DNA of 64,000 nt from Desulfoluna limicola (GTDB taxonomy: Bacteria; Desulfobacterota; Desulfobacteria; Desulfobacterales; Desulfolunaceae). This document shows positions 17,700 to 28,949 of the stretch, piece by piece (the first letter of the stretch is position 1; each line of letters begins with the position of its first letter). The DNA lies in contig NZ_AP024488.1 in assembly GCF_021654575.1 (NCBI RefSeq), positions 4,921,501 through 4,985,500 on the forward strand. The letters are read 5' to 3'. The position numbers were made by a program, and so were the translations under genes. The notes under the pieces were generated by a model. The model searched no databases and was not told the origin of the DNA. It worked only from the letters and a program-made list of their open reading frames with translations.

Positions 17700-19877
17700 T
17701 TATTTCATGAAAAGCATTTCCTGGTAGGTGGGCAGGGGCCAGAACTCATCGGCCACCATCTCTTCGATGGCGTCGGCAATGCTGCGGAGCTCTGCCATGG
17801 CGGGAATGATCTTTTCACAGCAGTGCTTTGCTTCGGCAAGGGTATCGCCGGCTTCATGTGCCATGAGGGCCTTGAGGTTCGCCGATGCCGCGCGAAGCTC
17901 TGCCGACAGCAGGGTAATGCGTGACAGGGACTCGTCGTCACAGGGGAGGCCCAGCTCTCGAAGCTTGAGGCAGTTGTCGGCCAGCATGGTCTGGTGTGCC
18001 ACCGCGGCCGGGTAGATCTGGGTATCGGCCATTTTGACCGAGATCTTGGACTCCACGGCGAGCTTGAGGTTGTACTGCTCCAGGTAGATTTCCGTGCGGC
18101 TTTCCAGCTCTTTTTTGGAGAGGACGTTGTACTTGCTGAAGATGTCCACGATGTCCTCGTCCACCAGGCAGGGAAGGGCGTCCGGGGTGGTCTTCATGTT
18201 GGGGAGCCCGCGTTTTGCGGCCTCTTCCTGCCAGGCGTCGGTGTAGCCGTCACCGTTGAAGATGACGTCGCCATGGGTTTCCATGATGTCTTTGATGACT
18301 GTCTGCACCGCATCGTTGAGCTTTGCCCCGTCGCCGCCGGTGAGCCGTTCCAGCTCGGTGGCAATAAAGTCGATGGACTCGGCAAAGATGGTGTTCATGG
18401 CCACAAGGGGACCGGAAACGGACTGGGCAGAGCCCACGGCACGGAACTCAAACCGGTTACCGGTGAAGGCAAAGGGGCTGGTTCGGTTGCGGTCTCCGGC
18501 ATCCTTGGGCAGGCTGGGCAGGCAGTCCACGCCGATGTTTAGGGTTCCGCCCCCTTTGGAGGAGGTGGCGCCGCCGTTTTTGATCTGCGCGAAGACATCG
18601 GTGAGCTGGTCCCCCAGAAAGATGGAGATGATGGCCGGGGGGGCTTCGTTGGCGCCCAGGCGATGGTCGTTGCCTGCTGTGGCCACGACGGCTCGGAGCA
18701 GTTTTGCGTACTTGTGCACCGCCCGGATGATGGCCGCCGTGAAGACGAGGAACTGGGCGTTCTCGTGGGGCGTCTCACCGGGGTCGAGGAGGTTGCCCTG
18801 GGTGGCGTTGCCGAAGGAGTAGTTGACGTGCTTGCCGGAGCCGTTGATGCCCGCAAAGGGCTTCTCGTGCAGCAGGCAGGTCATGCCATACTTTTTGGCA
18901 ATCTTGCGCAGGGTCACCATCACAAGCTGCTGGTGGTCCGTGGCGAGGTTGGCCGTCTCAAAGACGGGTGCCACCTCAAACTGGGAGGGGGCCACCTCGT
19001 TGTGCCTTGTCTTGACGGGAATGCCGAGCTTGCAGAGCTCCCGCTCCACCTCACACATGTAGGCGAGGACCCGGTCGGGGATGGCACCGAAGTAGTGGTC
19101 GTCGAACTCCTGTCCCTTGGGGGAAGGGGCTCCAAAGAGGGTTCGTCCTGCGGCCAGAAGGTCGGGGCGGGAGGAGACGAAGTTGCGGTCGATGAGGAAG
19201 TACTCCTGCTCAGCGCCGCAGGTGGAGTTGACCATTTTGCCGGCGTCGTCACCGAAGAGCCTTAAAATGCGCTGGGCCTGGGTGTTCAGGGCCTGCATGG
19301 AGCGCAGGATGGGGGTCTTCTTGTCCAGGGCCTCACCGGTCCAGGAGACAAAGGCGGTGGGGATGCAGAGGGTGGCGCCGTTGGGGTTCTCCATGATGTA
19401 GGCGGGGCTGGTCACGTCCCAGGCCGTGTATCCACGGGCTTCAAAGGTTTCACGCAGGCCGCCGTTGGGGAAGCTTGAGGCGTCAGGCTCGCCCTGGATC
19501 AGGGTGGAACCGGAGAATTCGGCAATGGCGTTGCCGGCGAGGTCCGGCATGAGGAAGCTGTCGTGTTTTTCCGCCGTGAGACCGGTAAGGGGGAAGAAGA
19601 CGTGGGCGTAGTGGGTGGCACCATTGTCCAGGGCCCAGTCTTTCATGGCCGAGGCAATCACGTCCGCCACGGATGCGTCAAGGCGGGAGCCCTCTTCCAT
19701 GGTTTGGCTGACCTTTTTGAAGATGTCCTTGGGCAGGCGTTTCTTCATCACAGAGATGCTGAACACATTGTCCCCGAACATGTCAATGGACGATGAGTTT
19801 TTAAAGTCAATGGTTGTCTCAAACTTGTAGTTGTTGATGGCCCTGATGGCTTCCGTTCTCACCGTGTTCCCACTCAT
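17700..19877 (-). CDS. glnN: Glutamine synthetase type III
   Basis: A 725-residue GSIII enzyme that makes glutamine from glutamate, ammonia and ATP in the cytosol. The length and the blocks [21 protein letters not shown] (about 90), [13 protein letters not shown] (about 213), [12 protein letters not shown] (about 291) and [19 protein letters not shown] (about 336) are those of the type III family (GlnN), which is much longer than GSI. It has a sigma-54 promoter upstream, a GGAG box 8 bases before the ATG and a strong terminator after it. The adjacent glnD-glnB unit is on the same strand, so this is a nitrogen-control locus. Confidence 0.95.
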   Translation of the reverse strand: MSGNTVRTEAIRAINNYKFETTIDFKNSSSIDMFGDNVFSISVMKKRLPKDIFKKVSQTMEEGSRLDASVADVIASAMKDWALDNGATHYAHVFFPLTGLTAEKHDSFLMPDLAGNAIAEFSGSTLIQGEPDASSFPNGGLRETFEARGYTAWDVTSPAYIMENPNGATLCIPTAFVSWTGEALDKKTPILRSMQALNTQAQRILRLFGDDAGKMVNSTCGAEQEYFLIDRNFVSSRPDLLAAGRTLFGAPSPKGQEFDDHYFGAIPDRVLAYMCEVERELCKLGIPVKTRHNEVAPSQFEVAPVFETANLATDHQQLVMVTLRKIAKKYGMTCLLHEKPFAGINGSGKHVNYSFGNATQGNLLDPGETPHENAQFLVFTAAIIRAVHKYAKLLRAVVATAGNDHRLGANEAPPAIISIFLGDQLTDVFAQIKNGGATSSKGGGTLNIGVDCLPSLPKDAGDRNRTSPFAFTGNRFEFRAVGSAQSVSGPLVAMNTIFAESIDFIATELERLTGGDGAKLNDAVQTVIKDIMETHGDVIFNGDGYTDAWQEEAAKRGLPNMKTTPDALPCLVDEDIVDIFSKYNVLSKKELESRTEIYLEQYNLKLAVESKISVKMADTQIYPAAVAHQTMLADNCLKLRELGLPCDDESLSRITLLSAELRAASANLKALMAHEAGDTLAEAKHCCEKIIPAMAELRSIADAIEEMVADEFWPLPTYQEMLFMK

Positions 19878-19995
19878 AATGCTCTCTCCGTCTTATGGAT
19901 TGATGAAGCGCTGCCGCTTTGTTTAAGGCACGACAGTGCTGGATTTTCTCTTGTGCCCGGAAATTGTTCCGCAACGGGTTTGCAGTATGGGATAT

Positions 19996-20011
19996 TGCAA
20001 GGGGTGTGCCA
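19996..20011 (-). promoter_or_regulatory. Sigma-54 (-24/-12) promoter of the glutamine synthetase gene
   Basis: Minus-strand TGGCAC-N5-TTGCA with exactly 10 bases between the invariant GG and GC, a full match to the RpoN consensus. It lies about 119 bases before the start codon. No clear NtrC enhancer dyad (GCACC-N5-GGTGC) was found nearby. The remainder of 19878-20405 is non-coding and otherwise featureless apart from the dyad listed below. Confidence 0.85.
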
Positions 20012-20361
20012 AAAGGCTTTTTGGTTGGGTAATTGTATGTTTTCTCAGAGTATTTCATTTCGGGCGGCAATGCAAGGGGGAGTTGAAAGAAGTGACATAT
20101 TTGTAAAAACAATGGGCGGGCGTGTCACAATTTTGTTGTATTGTCGCCTTGGGGGATGGGCAGGGCGTCCCGGACTGTTCCCTGTAATTCGCAGATTGGG
20201 CGGCGGGTGGGGTGGAGGGGCGGCCCTTGTTTTAGGAAAGAGATCTTGAAAGGGTGGATGTTACATAAATGTGATCTTGAGCTTTTAGGGAAGATCCCCG
20301 GGGGGATTACAAAAACAAACATCGCCTGGTTGGCGAAGGTTTCGAGGGGGGGATGTCCGAT

Positions 20362-20403
20362 GGGGCACCGGAGGTGCTTTTTGGGGCCGCTGACCGGTGC
20401 CCC
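20362..20403. other. Inverted repeat upstream of the glutamine synthetase promoter
   Basis: GGGGCACCGG (20362-20371) and CCGGTGCCCC (20394-20403) are a perfect 10-base inverted repeat with a 22-base loop. The left half also forms GCACC/GGTGC with a 3-base loop. It could be a second hairpin behind the glnB terminator or a regulator site; the spacing is not that of a standard NtrC site. Confidence 0.4.
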
Positions 20404-20405
20404 AC

Positions 20406-20443
20406 CAAAAAGGGGGGAGGGGACCCAAGGGTCCGTCCTCCCC
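20406..20443 (-). terminator. Rho-independent terminator after glnB
   Basis: On the minus strand a GGGGAGGACGGACC arm pairs with GGTCCCCTCCCC (small bulge) and is followed by TTTTT. It begins 37 bases past the glnB stop and ends the glnD-glnB transcript. Confidence 0.75.
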
Positions 20444-20479
20444 TGATGTGGTGCAGGCGGGTGTCAACCGACTCCAGCC

Positions 20480-23433
<2,954 letters not shown>

Positions 23434-23607
23434 AATAATACCATATCCCAAGATCACCAGGCCATCGTCCCGGCCATGGAAAGGGTTGGACGGTTGCAGG
23501 GGGGCGATGCCGACGAAGGGGCTTGCCCCTATCATTCCGCGGTTCGTGGCCCTTGTCGGTACCTGGTGATAATCATTCTGAAATTGATTGCTTGTCTTTT
23601 TCCCCGT

Positions 23608-23636
23608 ATCATATTTCGAATTTCCAAATTTTTCAA
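23608..23636 (-). promoter_or_regulatory. Sigma-70 promoter for glnD-glnB
   Basis: Minus-strand TTGAAA (23631-23636), 17-base spacer, TATGAT (23608-23613) in an AT-rich patch. The start would be near 23601, giving a leader of about 170 bases. The same 427-base gap (23434-23860) must also hold the promoter of the divergent channel gene, for which I see no clear boxes. Confidence 0.65.
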
Positions 23637-23860
23637 ACACCAAAATATAATAACAAATTTGTAAATAATTTCGATGGTGACGCTGCCGGAGGGGTTTTGG
23701 GGCCGAGTTGCACCCTGACCTTGTCCCCTTCCCTGTTCTCGTGGTACATAGAAGGCGGTTCAAAAATGCCGAAATCACAGCATGTTGTCCCGGGCCTGCC
23801 CTGCTGTCGCAAGGCCTCTGGCTGTGCCCTTCGTCAACGCGGCACCCATGGAAGGACGCC

Positions 23861-25447
23861 ATGAATCGACCGATCGGTTCCCCACAAGTCCGTTCTTCGG
23901 CCCTGGCCACCACCCTTGAACTTTTTATCGTGGCCTGCATCTTTTTTTCCCTGGCCCTTATCCCCCTGGAGATTCTGCTTCCGGAGCAGCATCGCCTGTT
24001 CTGGCGGCTGGAACTGATGTTCACCGCTATTTTTGCGGTGGAGTATGTCGTTCGCTGGGCCCTTGCCGAAAAGCGCCTGGTCTACCCTTTTACCCGCTAC
24101 GCCGTCATCGACCTTCTGGCCATTGCCCCCACGCTTCTCATGGTCCTGGCCGAGCATTTTACCCTTTTCTCCGTTGCCCGGAGTGTTCGCCTGTTGCGGG
24201 TGGTGCGCTTTCTTCGGTTGCTTCGGCTCTTGAAATTTATCCGTTACGGCTACCTTCTGTACCGGTTTGTCTTGCACTTTCGCATCCGCTTCAGCACCCT
24301 GCGGGAGCAGATTCAGGCCAACCAGCTGGAAAAAATCTTTCTCTACGCCTTCCTCACCTGGGTCATCGGGGCCAACAGCCTCTACCTCACAGAGGCACAC
24401 TTCTCGGTGGGGGAGGAGGGGGCCTACACGGGGTACTGGAAATCCTACTGGCACATCATCATCGTGCTTTTCTCAGGCATTGAAGACAAGGAGCCCCTCT
24501 CCCTGCCCGGCCGCATTGAAGTGACCATCCTGCTCATCATGGGGATCTGCTTTGCCGGGGTGATCACGGGGGAGATCGTCTCCATTCTGGTGCGAAAGAT
24601 TCAGCGCCTCGGTAAAATTACCCTCAAGCCCAGGGAGAGCCGGCTGGAGCACCACATCATTATCCTTGGTCACAACAAGCACTTTAAAAACATCGTCAGG
24701 CATGTCCACGCTGCCATGGGGGGGCGCCACTACATTCTGGTGGTGTCACGGAACGCCGACTCCCTTGAGAAGGAGGATGAAGAGGTCTACAAGCGGGTGA
24801 TGGCACTGAAGGGGAACCCCCTGGACCCCGCCATTCTGGAGCGCATGGACCTGGATTCGGCGAGCCGGGTGATCGTGCTCTCCTCATCCATGCGCATGGA
24901 AGACAACCCTCGGGACATCGACAACCGCAGCCTCCTGAAGGTGATCGCCGTCTACGGTCGCAACAGCACCGTTCCCATGGTGGCGGAACTGCAGACCGAA
25001 GAGGCCCTGGCAGCTGCCGGGGTGTTGGACGGTGTGGAGTTCCTGGTGAGTCGTCACTTCGGAGAGCGCCTCGCCAGTCAGGCGGTTCTCAACCCGGGGG
25101 TCACCACCATCTATGACTCCCTCATGACCTTCTCCGACGACTCCAGCGAGTTCTATACCGTGCCTGTCCCTTCATGCCTTGTGGGAAAAACCTTTCGGGA
25201 CGCGCAGCTCCATTTCCTCGATGACGATGACGAGGCCATTATCCCTGTTGGCATCGACCGTTCCGATGAGGCGTGCCCCAACACCCGCTTCACCCTCTGT
25301 CCCCAGGCAGGACAAGCCGGGCTCTCCTCCGGGGAGATGGTCTTCAGAGAGGGCGATTTCCTCGTGGTCATCGCCTATGAAAAGCCCCGTTTTGTGGCCG
25401 TGTCCCGGGAGGCCCTCTGGAGAGGCCGTGAGCTGTGCCGGAATTAA
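23861..25447 (+). CDS. Voltage-sensor-type ion channel with RCK domains and atypical pore
   Basis: A 528-residue membrane protein. Residues 15-140 form four helices; the fourth (104-130) is a voltage-sensor S4 with Arg at about every third position. Two more helices (155-175, 220-245) flank a pore loop at about 195-212. The loop reads VLFSGIEDKEPLSLPG, with no TVGYG potassium filter. The cytosolic half (about 262-528) is RCK/TrkA-like, but its nucleotide loop (IIILGHNKHFKN) lacks GxGxxG. Ion selectivity is therefore unknown. The ATG at 23861 follows a GGAAGGA box. A second RCK-like gene follows after 18 bases. Confidence 0.8.
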   Translation: MNRPIGSPQVRSSALATTLELFIVACIFFSLALIPLEILLPEQHRLFWRLELMFTAIFAVEYVVRWALAEKRLVYPFTRYAVIDLLAIAPTLLMVLAEHFTLFSVARSVRLLRVVRFLRLLRLLKFIRYGYLLYRFVLHFRIRFSTLREQIQANQLEKIFLYAFLTWVIGANSLYLTEAHFSVGEEGAYTGYWKSYWHIIIVLFSGIEDKEPLSLPGRIEVTILLIMGICFAGVITGEIVSILVRKIQRLGKITLKPRESRLEHHIIILGHNKHFKNIVRHVHAAMGGRHYILVVSRNADSLEKEDEEVYKRVMALKGNPLDPAILERMDLDSASRVIVLSSSMRMEDNPRDIDNRSLLKVIAVYGRNSTVPMVAELQTEEALAAAGVLDGVEFLVSRHFGERLASQAVLNPGVTTIYDSLMTFSDDSSEFYTVPVPSCLVGKTFRDAQLHFLDDDDEAIIPVGIDRSDEACPNTRFTLCPQAGQAGLSSGEMVFREGDFLVVIAYEKPRFVAVSREALWRGRELCRN

Positions 25448-25465
25448 AAGCAGGGGGAGGGGGCG

Positions 25466-26335
25466 ATGGATGAACAAAAAGCAATGCCTCCGGAGGCGTG
25501 CACCCTTTCAACAAATAAGGCAGGTAAGATGGAGAACCGGGTTCCGCCCTTAAAGGGGCACGTGGTGGTGGTGAACTGCAACGAGAAGGTGGCGGCCATC
25601 GTGGAGGAGCTTCAGACGGGCTCGAATGGGGCCCCTCTGGACGTGGTGCTGCTGGTGCACGACCGGGAGCTTTGGGAGGCGCATCCCCATTGGCATCCGG
25701 AGGTTGTGGATGGGGCCGGTTTTTACATCCTCTACGGCAGCGCCCATGACATGGAGCTGCTGAAGGAGGCTTCGATCCGCCACGCGCGGGCCGCCATCAT
25801 CCTGGCCGACCCCACGCAAGGGGTCCTCACCGATGCCCGATCCACCCTGGCGGCCGTGGCCATTGAGCGGGAGAACCCCCAGGTGCATACCGTGGAGGAG
25901 CTGATTCTCTCTATTAACCGGGATCACCTTGCCCGCATGAATGTGGACGAGGTGGTCTGCCTGGGGGAGATCTCTGAAAAGCTCATTGCCCAGAGCTGCA
26001 TCAGCCCGGGGGTGAAAAACATCTTTCAGGAGCTTCTCACCACCCGCAGCGGCACCACCCAGATTTTTCTGCCGGAGATTCCCCTTTCCCTCCATCAGAA
26101 AACCTATCGCGAGATTTCCCGGGAGTGCATTGAGAAGGGGACGCCGTTTATCCCATTGGGTTATGTCATCAACACCCCGATGCCCCGGACCTCGGGCCCC
26201 AGAAAGGGGGTTGCGGCCAAAAGCGTCTGCATCAACCCCAGGCGATCGGCCAAAGACATCCCCCTCACCGGCCACAGCCAGCTCGCCGTGATGGCCTATG
26301 ATCCGCCGGGGGACCTTGGTCATTGGCTTGGTTAA
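25466..26335 (+). CDS. RCK/TrkA-like regulatory protein paired with the channel
   Basis: A soluble protein of up to 289 residues resembling a lone RCK domain: a beta-strand start GHVVVVNCNEKVAAIVEEL (about 31-49), the alternating fold through HARAAIILADP and a C-terminal lobe. The classic GxGxxG is replaced by NCNEKV, as in the channel upstream, so the pair may have diverged together. It probably completes the channel's gating ring (inference). The ATG at 25466 has GGAGG at good spacing; an in-frame ATG at 25529 is possible, because the first codons include a repeat-like GCCTCCGGAGGC. Confidence 0.7.
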   Translation: MDEQKAMPPEACTLSTNKAGKMENRVPPLKGHVVVVNCNEKVAAIVEELQTGSNGAPLDVVLLVHDRELWEAHPHWHPEVVDGAGFYILYGSAHDMELLKEASIRHARAAIILADPTQGVLTDARSTLAAVAIERENPQVHTVEELILSINRDHLARMNVDEVVCLGEISEKLIAQSCISPGVKNIFQELLTTRSGTTQIFLPEIPLSLHQKTYREISRECIEKGTPFIPLGYVINTPMPRTSGPRKGVAAKSVCINPRRSAKDIPLTGHSQLAVMAYDPPGDLGHWLG

Positions 26336-26342
26336 AAAACAT

Positions 26343-26627
26343 CCCTCCGGCGGCCAAGGGCTGAGCCCTTGGAAACCAGGTTTGCAAATGTTCCGAACCC
26401 TCGTTCCTCGGGAACGTCACATTTGCTGACGGGCTGAGCCCGTGAATAACGGAAGAGGTTATCCAAGCTCCTTTTTGCAGCCCGCAGGGGCTAGGGGAAA
26501 GGGCCCCACAGATTCGTTAAGCCCAAACGGCATGGATTGCAGGCATCGGCGATGCAAGCAACATTGGGCTCAAAACCTGTTTGTCAAACTTTTCAAAGGT
26601 TTGGCCCCCGGCAGGGCCGCCGGAGGC
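26343..26627. repeat. Composite structured repeat E6 (class I left, class II right)
   Basis: The left arm (26343-26445) begins CCTCCGGCGG and has CCAAGGGC/GCCCTTGG, CAAATGT/ACATTTG and ACGGGC/GCCCGT. The right arm (about 26576-26627) is class II: an ACCTGTTTGTCAAAC lead, a CAAACTTTTCAAAGGTTTG palindrome, then CCCCCGGCAGGGCCGCCGGAGGC. It occupies most of the 26336-26666 gap. Confidence 0.85.
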
Positions 26628-26666
26628 ATGCGTGTTCAGCGTCACAAACCCATTTGGAGGATAGCC

Positions 26667-27350
26667 ATGGCCATGGTGGAGGTTCAGGAGGTCAGGAAAG
26701 TTTACAGGCAGGGCGATGTGGAGGTGCCGGCCCTTTCAGGGGTGTCCCTTGCCATCGACCCGGGGGCCTTTCTGGCCCTGGCCGGTCCGTCGGGGTCGGG
26801 AAAGACGACCCTTCTCAACCTCATTGGCGGGCTGGATGTTCCGGACGGGGGCGTCATCACGGTGGACGGGCGGGACCTGGGTACGCTTTCTGCAACGGCC
26901 CTCACGGAGATGCGCCTTCATCGCATCGGATTTGTGTTTCAGGCCTACAACCTCATCCCGGTTTTGACGGCGGTGGAGAACGCCGAGTACGTGATGCTGC
27001 TTCAGGGGGTCCCCAAACGCGAGAGGCGGGAGCGGGCCATGGCGGCCTTAGATGAGGTCGGGTTGTCGGGGCTGTCTGCCCGGAGGCCGGCAGAGCTCTC
27101 CGGGGGGCAGCAGCAGCGGGTGGCGGTGGCCCGGGCGGTGGCCTCCAACCCGGCCATCGTTTTGGCGGATGAGCCCACGGCGAACCTCGATTCGGCAACC
27201 GGGGAGGGGCTGCTGGCCATGATGCGGGAGATGAACGAAAAAAAAGGCGTGACCTTTGTCTTTTCCACCCACGACGCCATGGTGATGGCCGCAGCCCATG
27301 AGGTGGTTCGCATGAAGGACGGCCGCCTGGAGCCGGGAGGGGCTCAGTGA
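26667..27350 (+). CDS. LolD/MacB-type ABC transporter ATPase
   Basis: A 227-residue ABC ATPase with every motif intact: Walker A GPSGSGKTTLL (about residue 39), Q-loop FVFQAYNL, signature LSGGQQQRVAVARA (about 142), Walker B IVLADEPTANLD (about 162) and an H-loop STHD. The family drives FtsX/MacB-type permeases (lipoprotein release, peptide efflux, mechanotransduction). No permease gene is adjacent; the next gene is a beta-barrel protein whose start overlaps this stop by 4 bases. GGAGG precedes the ATG at 26667; the longer frame from 26442 is repeat-derived. Confidence 0.9.
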   Translation: MAMVEVQEVRKVYRQGDVEVPALSGVSLAIDPGAFLALAGPSGSGKTTLLNLIGGLDVPDGGVITVDGRDLGTLSATALTEMRLHRIGFVFQAYNLIPVLTAVENAEYVMLLQGVPKRERRERAMAALDEVGLSGLSARRPAELSGGQQQRVAVARAVASNPAIVLADEPTANLDSATGEGLLAMMREMNEKKGVTFVFSTHDAMVMAAAHEVVRMKDGRLEPGGAQ

Positions 27351-28600
27351 AACGCTGGGGGGCTTTGATGGCGGTGGTCTTCTGGGTTACCGTTCCCCGG
27401 GCATCCCAGGCCATCTCCGTTGATGTCGGAGGGCTGGTCAAGGCCTCGGCACGGGGTGTCCGCTATGACCCGGGGGATGTGCGGGCCGTTCAGGACAGCT
27501 CGGATGATCTGGAGAGCACCGCCGGATTTCGGCTCACCTCCCGAACTCAGCTCTCCGACGCCCTGAGCCTGGAGGTCGACTACGAGTTGATCCGGGAAGG
27601 GGGGGAGGTGACCAAACGGTACTCCGACCTTGAGGGTGGGGGGCTTTCCATTCCCGGAAGGGGGGGAGGGGATAGCGACCGATTTCGTTGGTTTGACCTG
27701 ACGTCGGAGATCGACTCTTCCTCGTACCACACCACAACCCATCGGCTCGATCGCCTCAGCCTCAACTGGGAATTGCGGCAGGCCGATATCCGCATCGGCC
27801 GCCAGGCCGTGACCTGGGGCGGAGGCCTCCTCTTCAACCCCATGGACCTGGTCAACCCCTTTTCCCCCACCGATACCCTGAGGGACTACAAAACCGGCGA
27901 CGACCTGGCCTCCCTTCGCTACACCCATGGAGGCGGCTATGAACTTCAGGTCATCGCTCGGCCCGGCCGCAATGCCGTCTCCGGTGAGGTCACCTCCGAG
28001 GCCTCCACCGTGGCCTCCAAGCTTCACGGCATCTACGGCACCCTTGAAGCGGATATCCTCGTGGCCCGGAACCGCGGGTATGGGGTGTCTGGGGTGGGGG
28101 TTTCGGGGTATGCCGGAGACGCGGCCTGGCGCTATGACCTGGTCGTTTCCGATGAGAACGACGGGACCCTCTCCACGGTGGCCAACATGGATCTCTCCTG
28201 GGTCGCCTGGAACAAGAACTGGTACGGCCTCCTTGAGTTTTACCACAACGGATACGGCACCACGGATTATGGCGATGCCCTCACCGATGAGGCCTCCCTC
28301 GATCGCCTGGCCCGTGGTGAGGTGTTTACCCTGGGCAAAAACTATGTCGCCACCCGCCTCCAGGTGGAGGTTCACCCCCTTGTCAATCTGGCCATGACCG
28401 CCATCACCAATATCGACGACCCGTCAGGCCTCCTGCAGCCCACCCTGGTGTGGGATGCCCGGGACAACGTACGTCTGGACGCCGGTGCCCTGATCCCCTG
28501 GGGGGGGGGCGAGACCGAGTACGGCGGGTTTTCTCTTCCCGACGGCAATAGCCTGGCGTCCGCCTGCGAAATCACCCTCAGGGGGACCTGGTTTTTTTAG
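27347..28600 (+). CDS. Predicted outer-membrane beta-barrel protein
   Basis: A 417-residue exported protein with a signal peptide (residues 1-22, ending SQA). The rest is rich in alternating polar/aromatic strands (for example YELQVIARPG, WYGLLEFYHNGYG) and ends in Phe-Phe, the usual outer-membrane insertion signal. Glycine-rich loops and no haem or metal motifs are seen. I do not recognise a named family. The GTG start overlaps the ATPase stop (GTGA), so the two are translationally coupled, pointing to a shared envelope export or assembly role. Confidence 0.7.
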   Translation: MKRWGALMAVVFWVTVPRASQAISVDVGGLVKASARGVRYDPGDVRAVQDSSDDLESTAGFRLTSRTQLSDALSLEVDYELIREGGEVTKRYSDLEGGGLSIPGRGGGDSDRFRWFDLTSEIDSSSYHTTTHRLDRLSLNWELRQADIRIGRQAVTWGGGLLFNPMDLVNPFSPTDTLRDYKTGDDLASLRYTHGGGYELQVIARPGRNAVSGEVTSEASTVASKLHGIYGTLEADILVARNRGYGVSGVGVSGYAGDAAWRYDLVVSDENDGTLSTVANMDLSWVAWNKNWYGLLEFYHNGYGTTDYGDALTDEASLDRLARGEVFTLGKNYVATRLQVEVHPLVNLAMTAITNIDDPSGLLQPTLVWDARDNVRLDAGALIPWGGGETEYGGFSLPDGNSLASACEITLRGTWFF

Positions 28601-28636
28601 TGGGGCTTTTGTGGTGAAGGTGCGTGAAAGAAATAA

Positions 28637-28856
28637 GCTTCCGGCGTGTCTGTTTTTGACAGAAGCTCAGGAAAAACGGTTCGGCTGTCTCTTCTTTTGT
28701 CGTCTACGCCCCGGCGGAGCGCAGGCGACAAAAGGAGATGTTTCCACACGAAGTCCGGGGCAACACAATTGGGCTCGTCGGGCTCGGCGGGATCGTCATC
28801 AATACCTGTTTGTTAAACTTTTTATAGGTTTGGAACCCGGCAGGGCCGCCGGAGGC
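28637..28856. repeat. Composite structured repeat E7 (class II, ~220 bases)
   Basis: Starts GCTTCCGGCG (decayed end), then a TGTC/GACA hairpin and a larger hairpin with arms CTTTTGTCG/CGACAAAAG (about 28692-28735). It ends with the class II arm (about 28804-28856), finishing GGGCCGCCGGAGGC. It has the same order of parts and almost the same length as E8, although sequences differ, and fills the gap before the histidine kinase gene. Confidence 0.8.
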
Positions 28857-28949
28857 GATGGTGAGCCGAATCGGTACGATAATTTTTTGCTGTACATGTC
28901 TGTGTTGCCGGTTTATATGATTGCATGTTCAATATTATCAGGTGAATAT

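Noticed and set aside
20362-20376. GCACC/GGTGC dyad as an NtrC enhancer for the glutamine synthetase promoter
   Set aside because: The half-sites are 3 bases apart rather than 5, and the sequence lies next to the glnB terminator hairpins.
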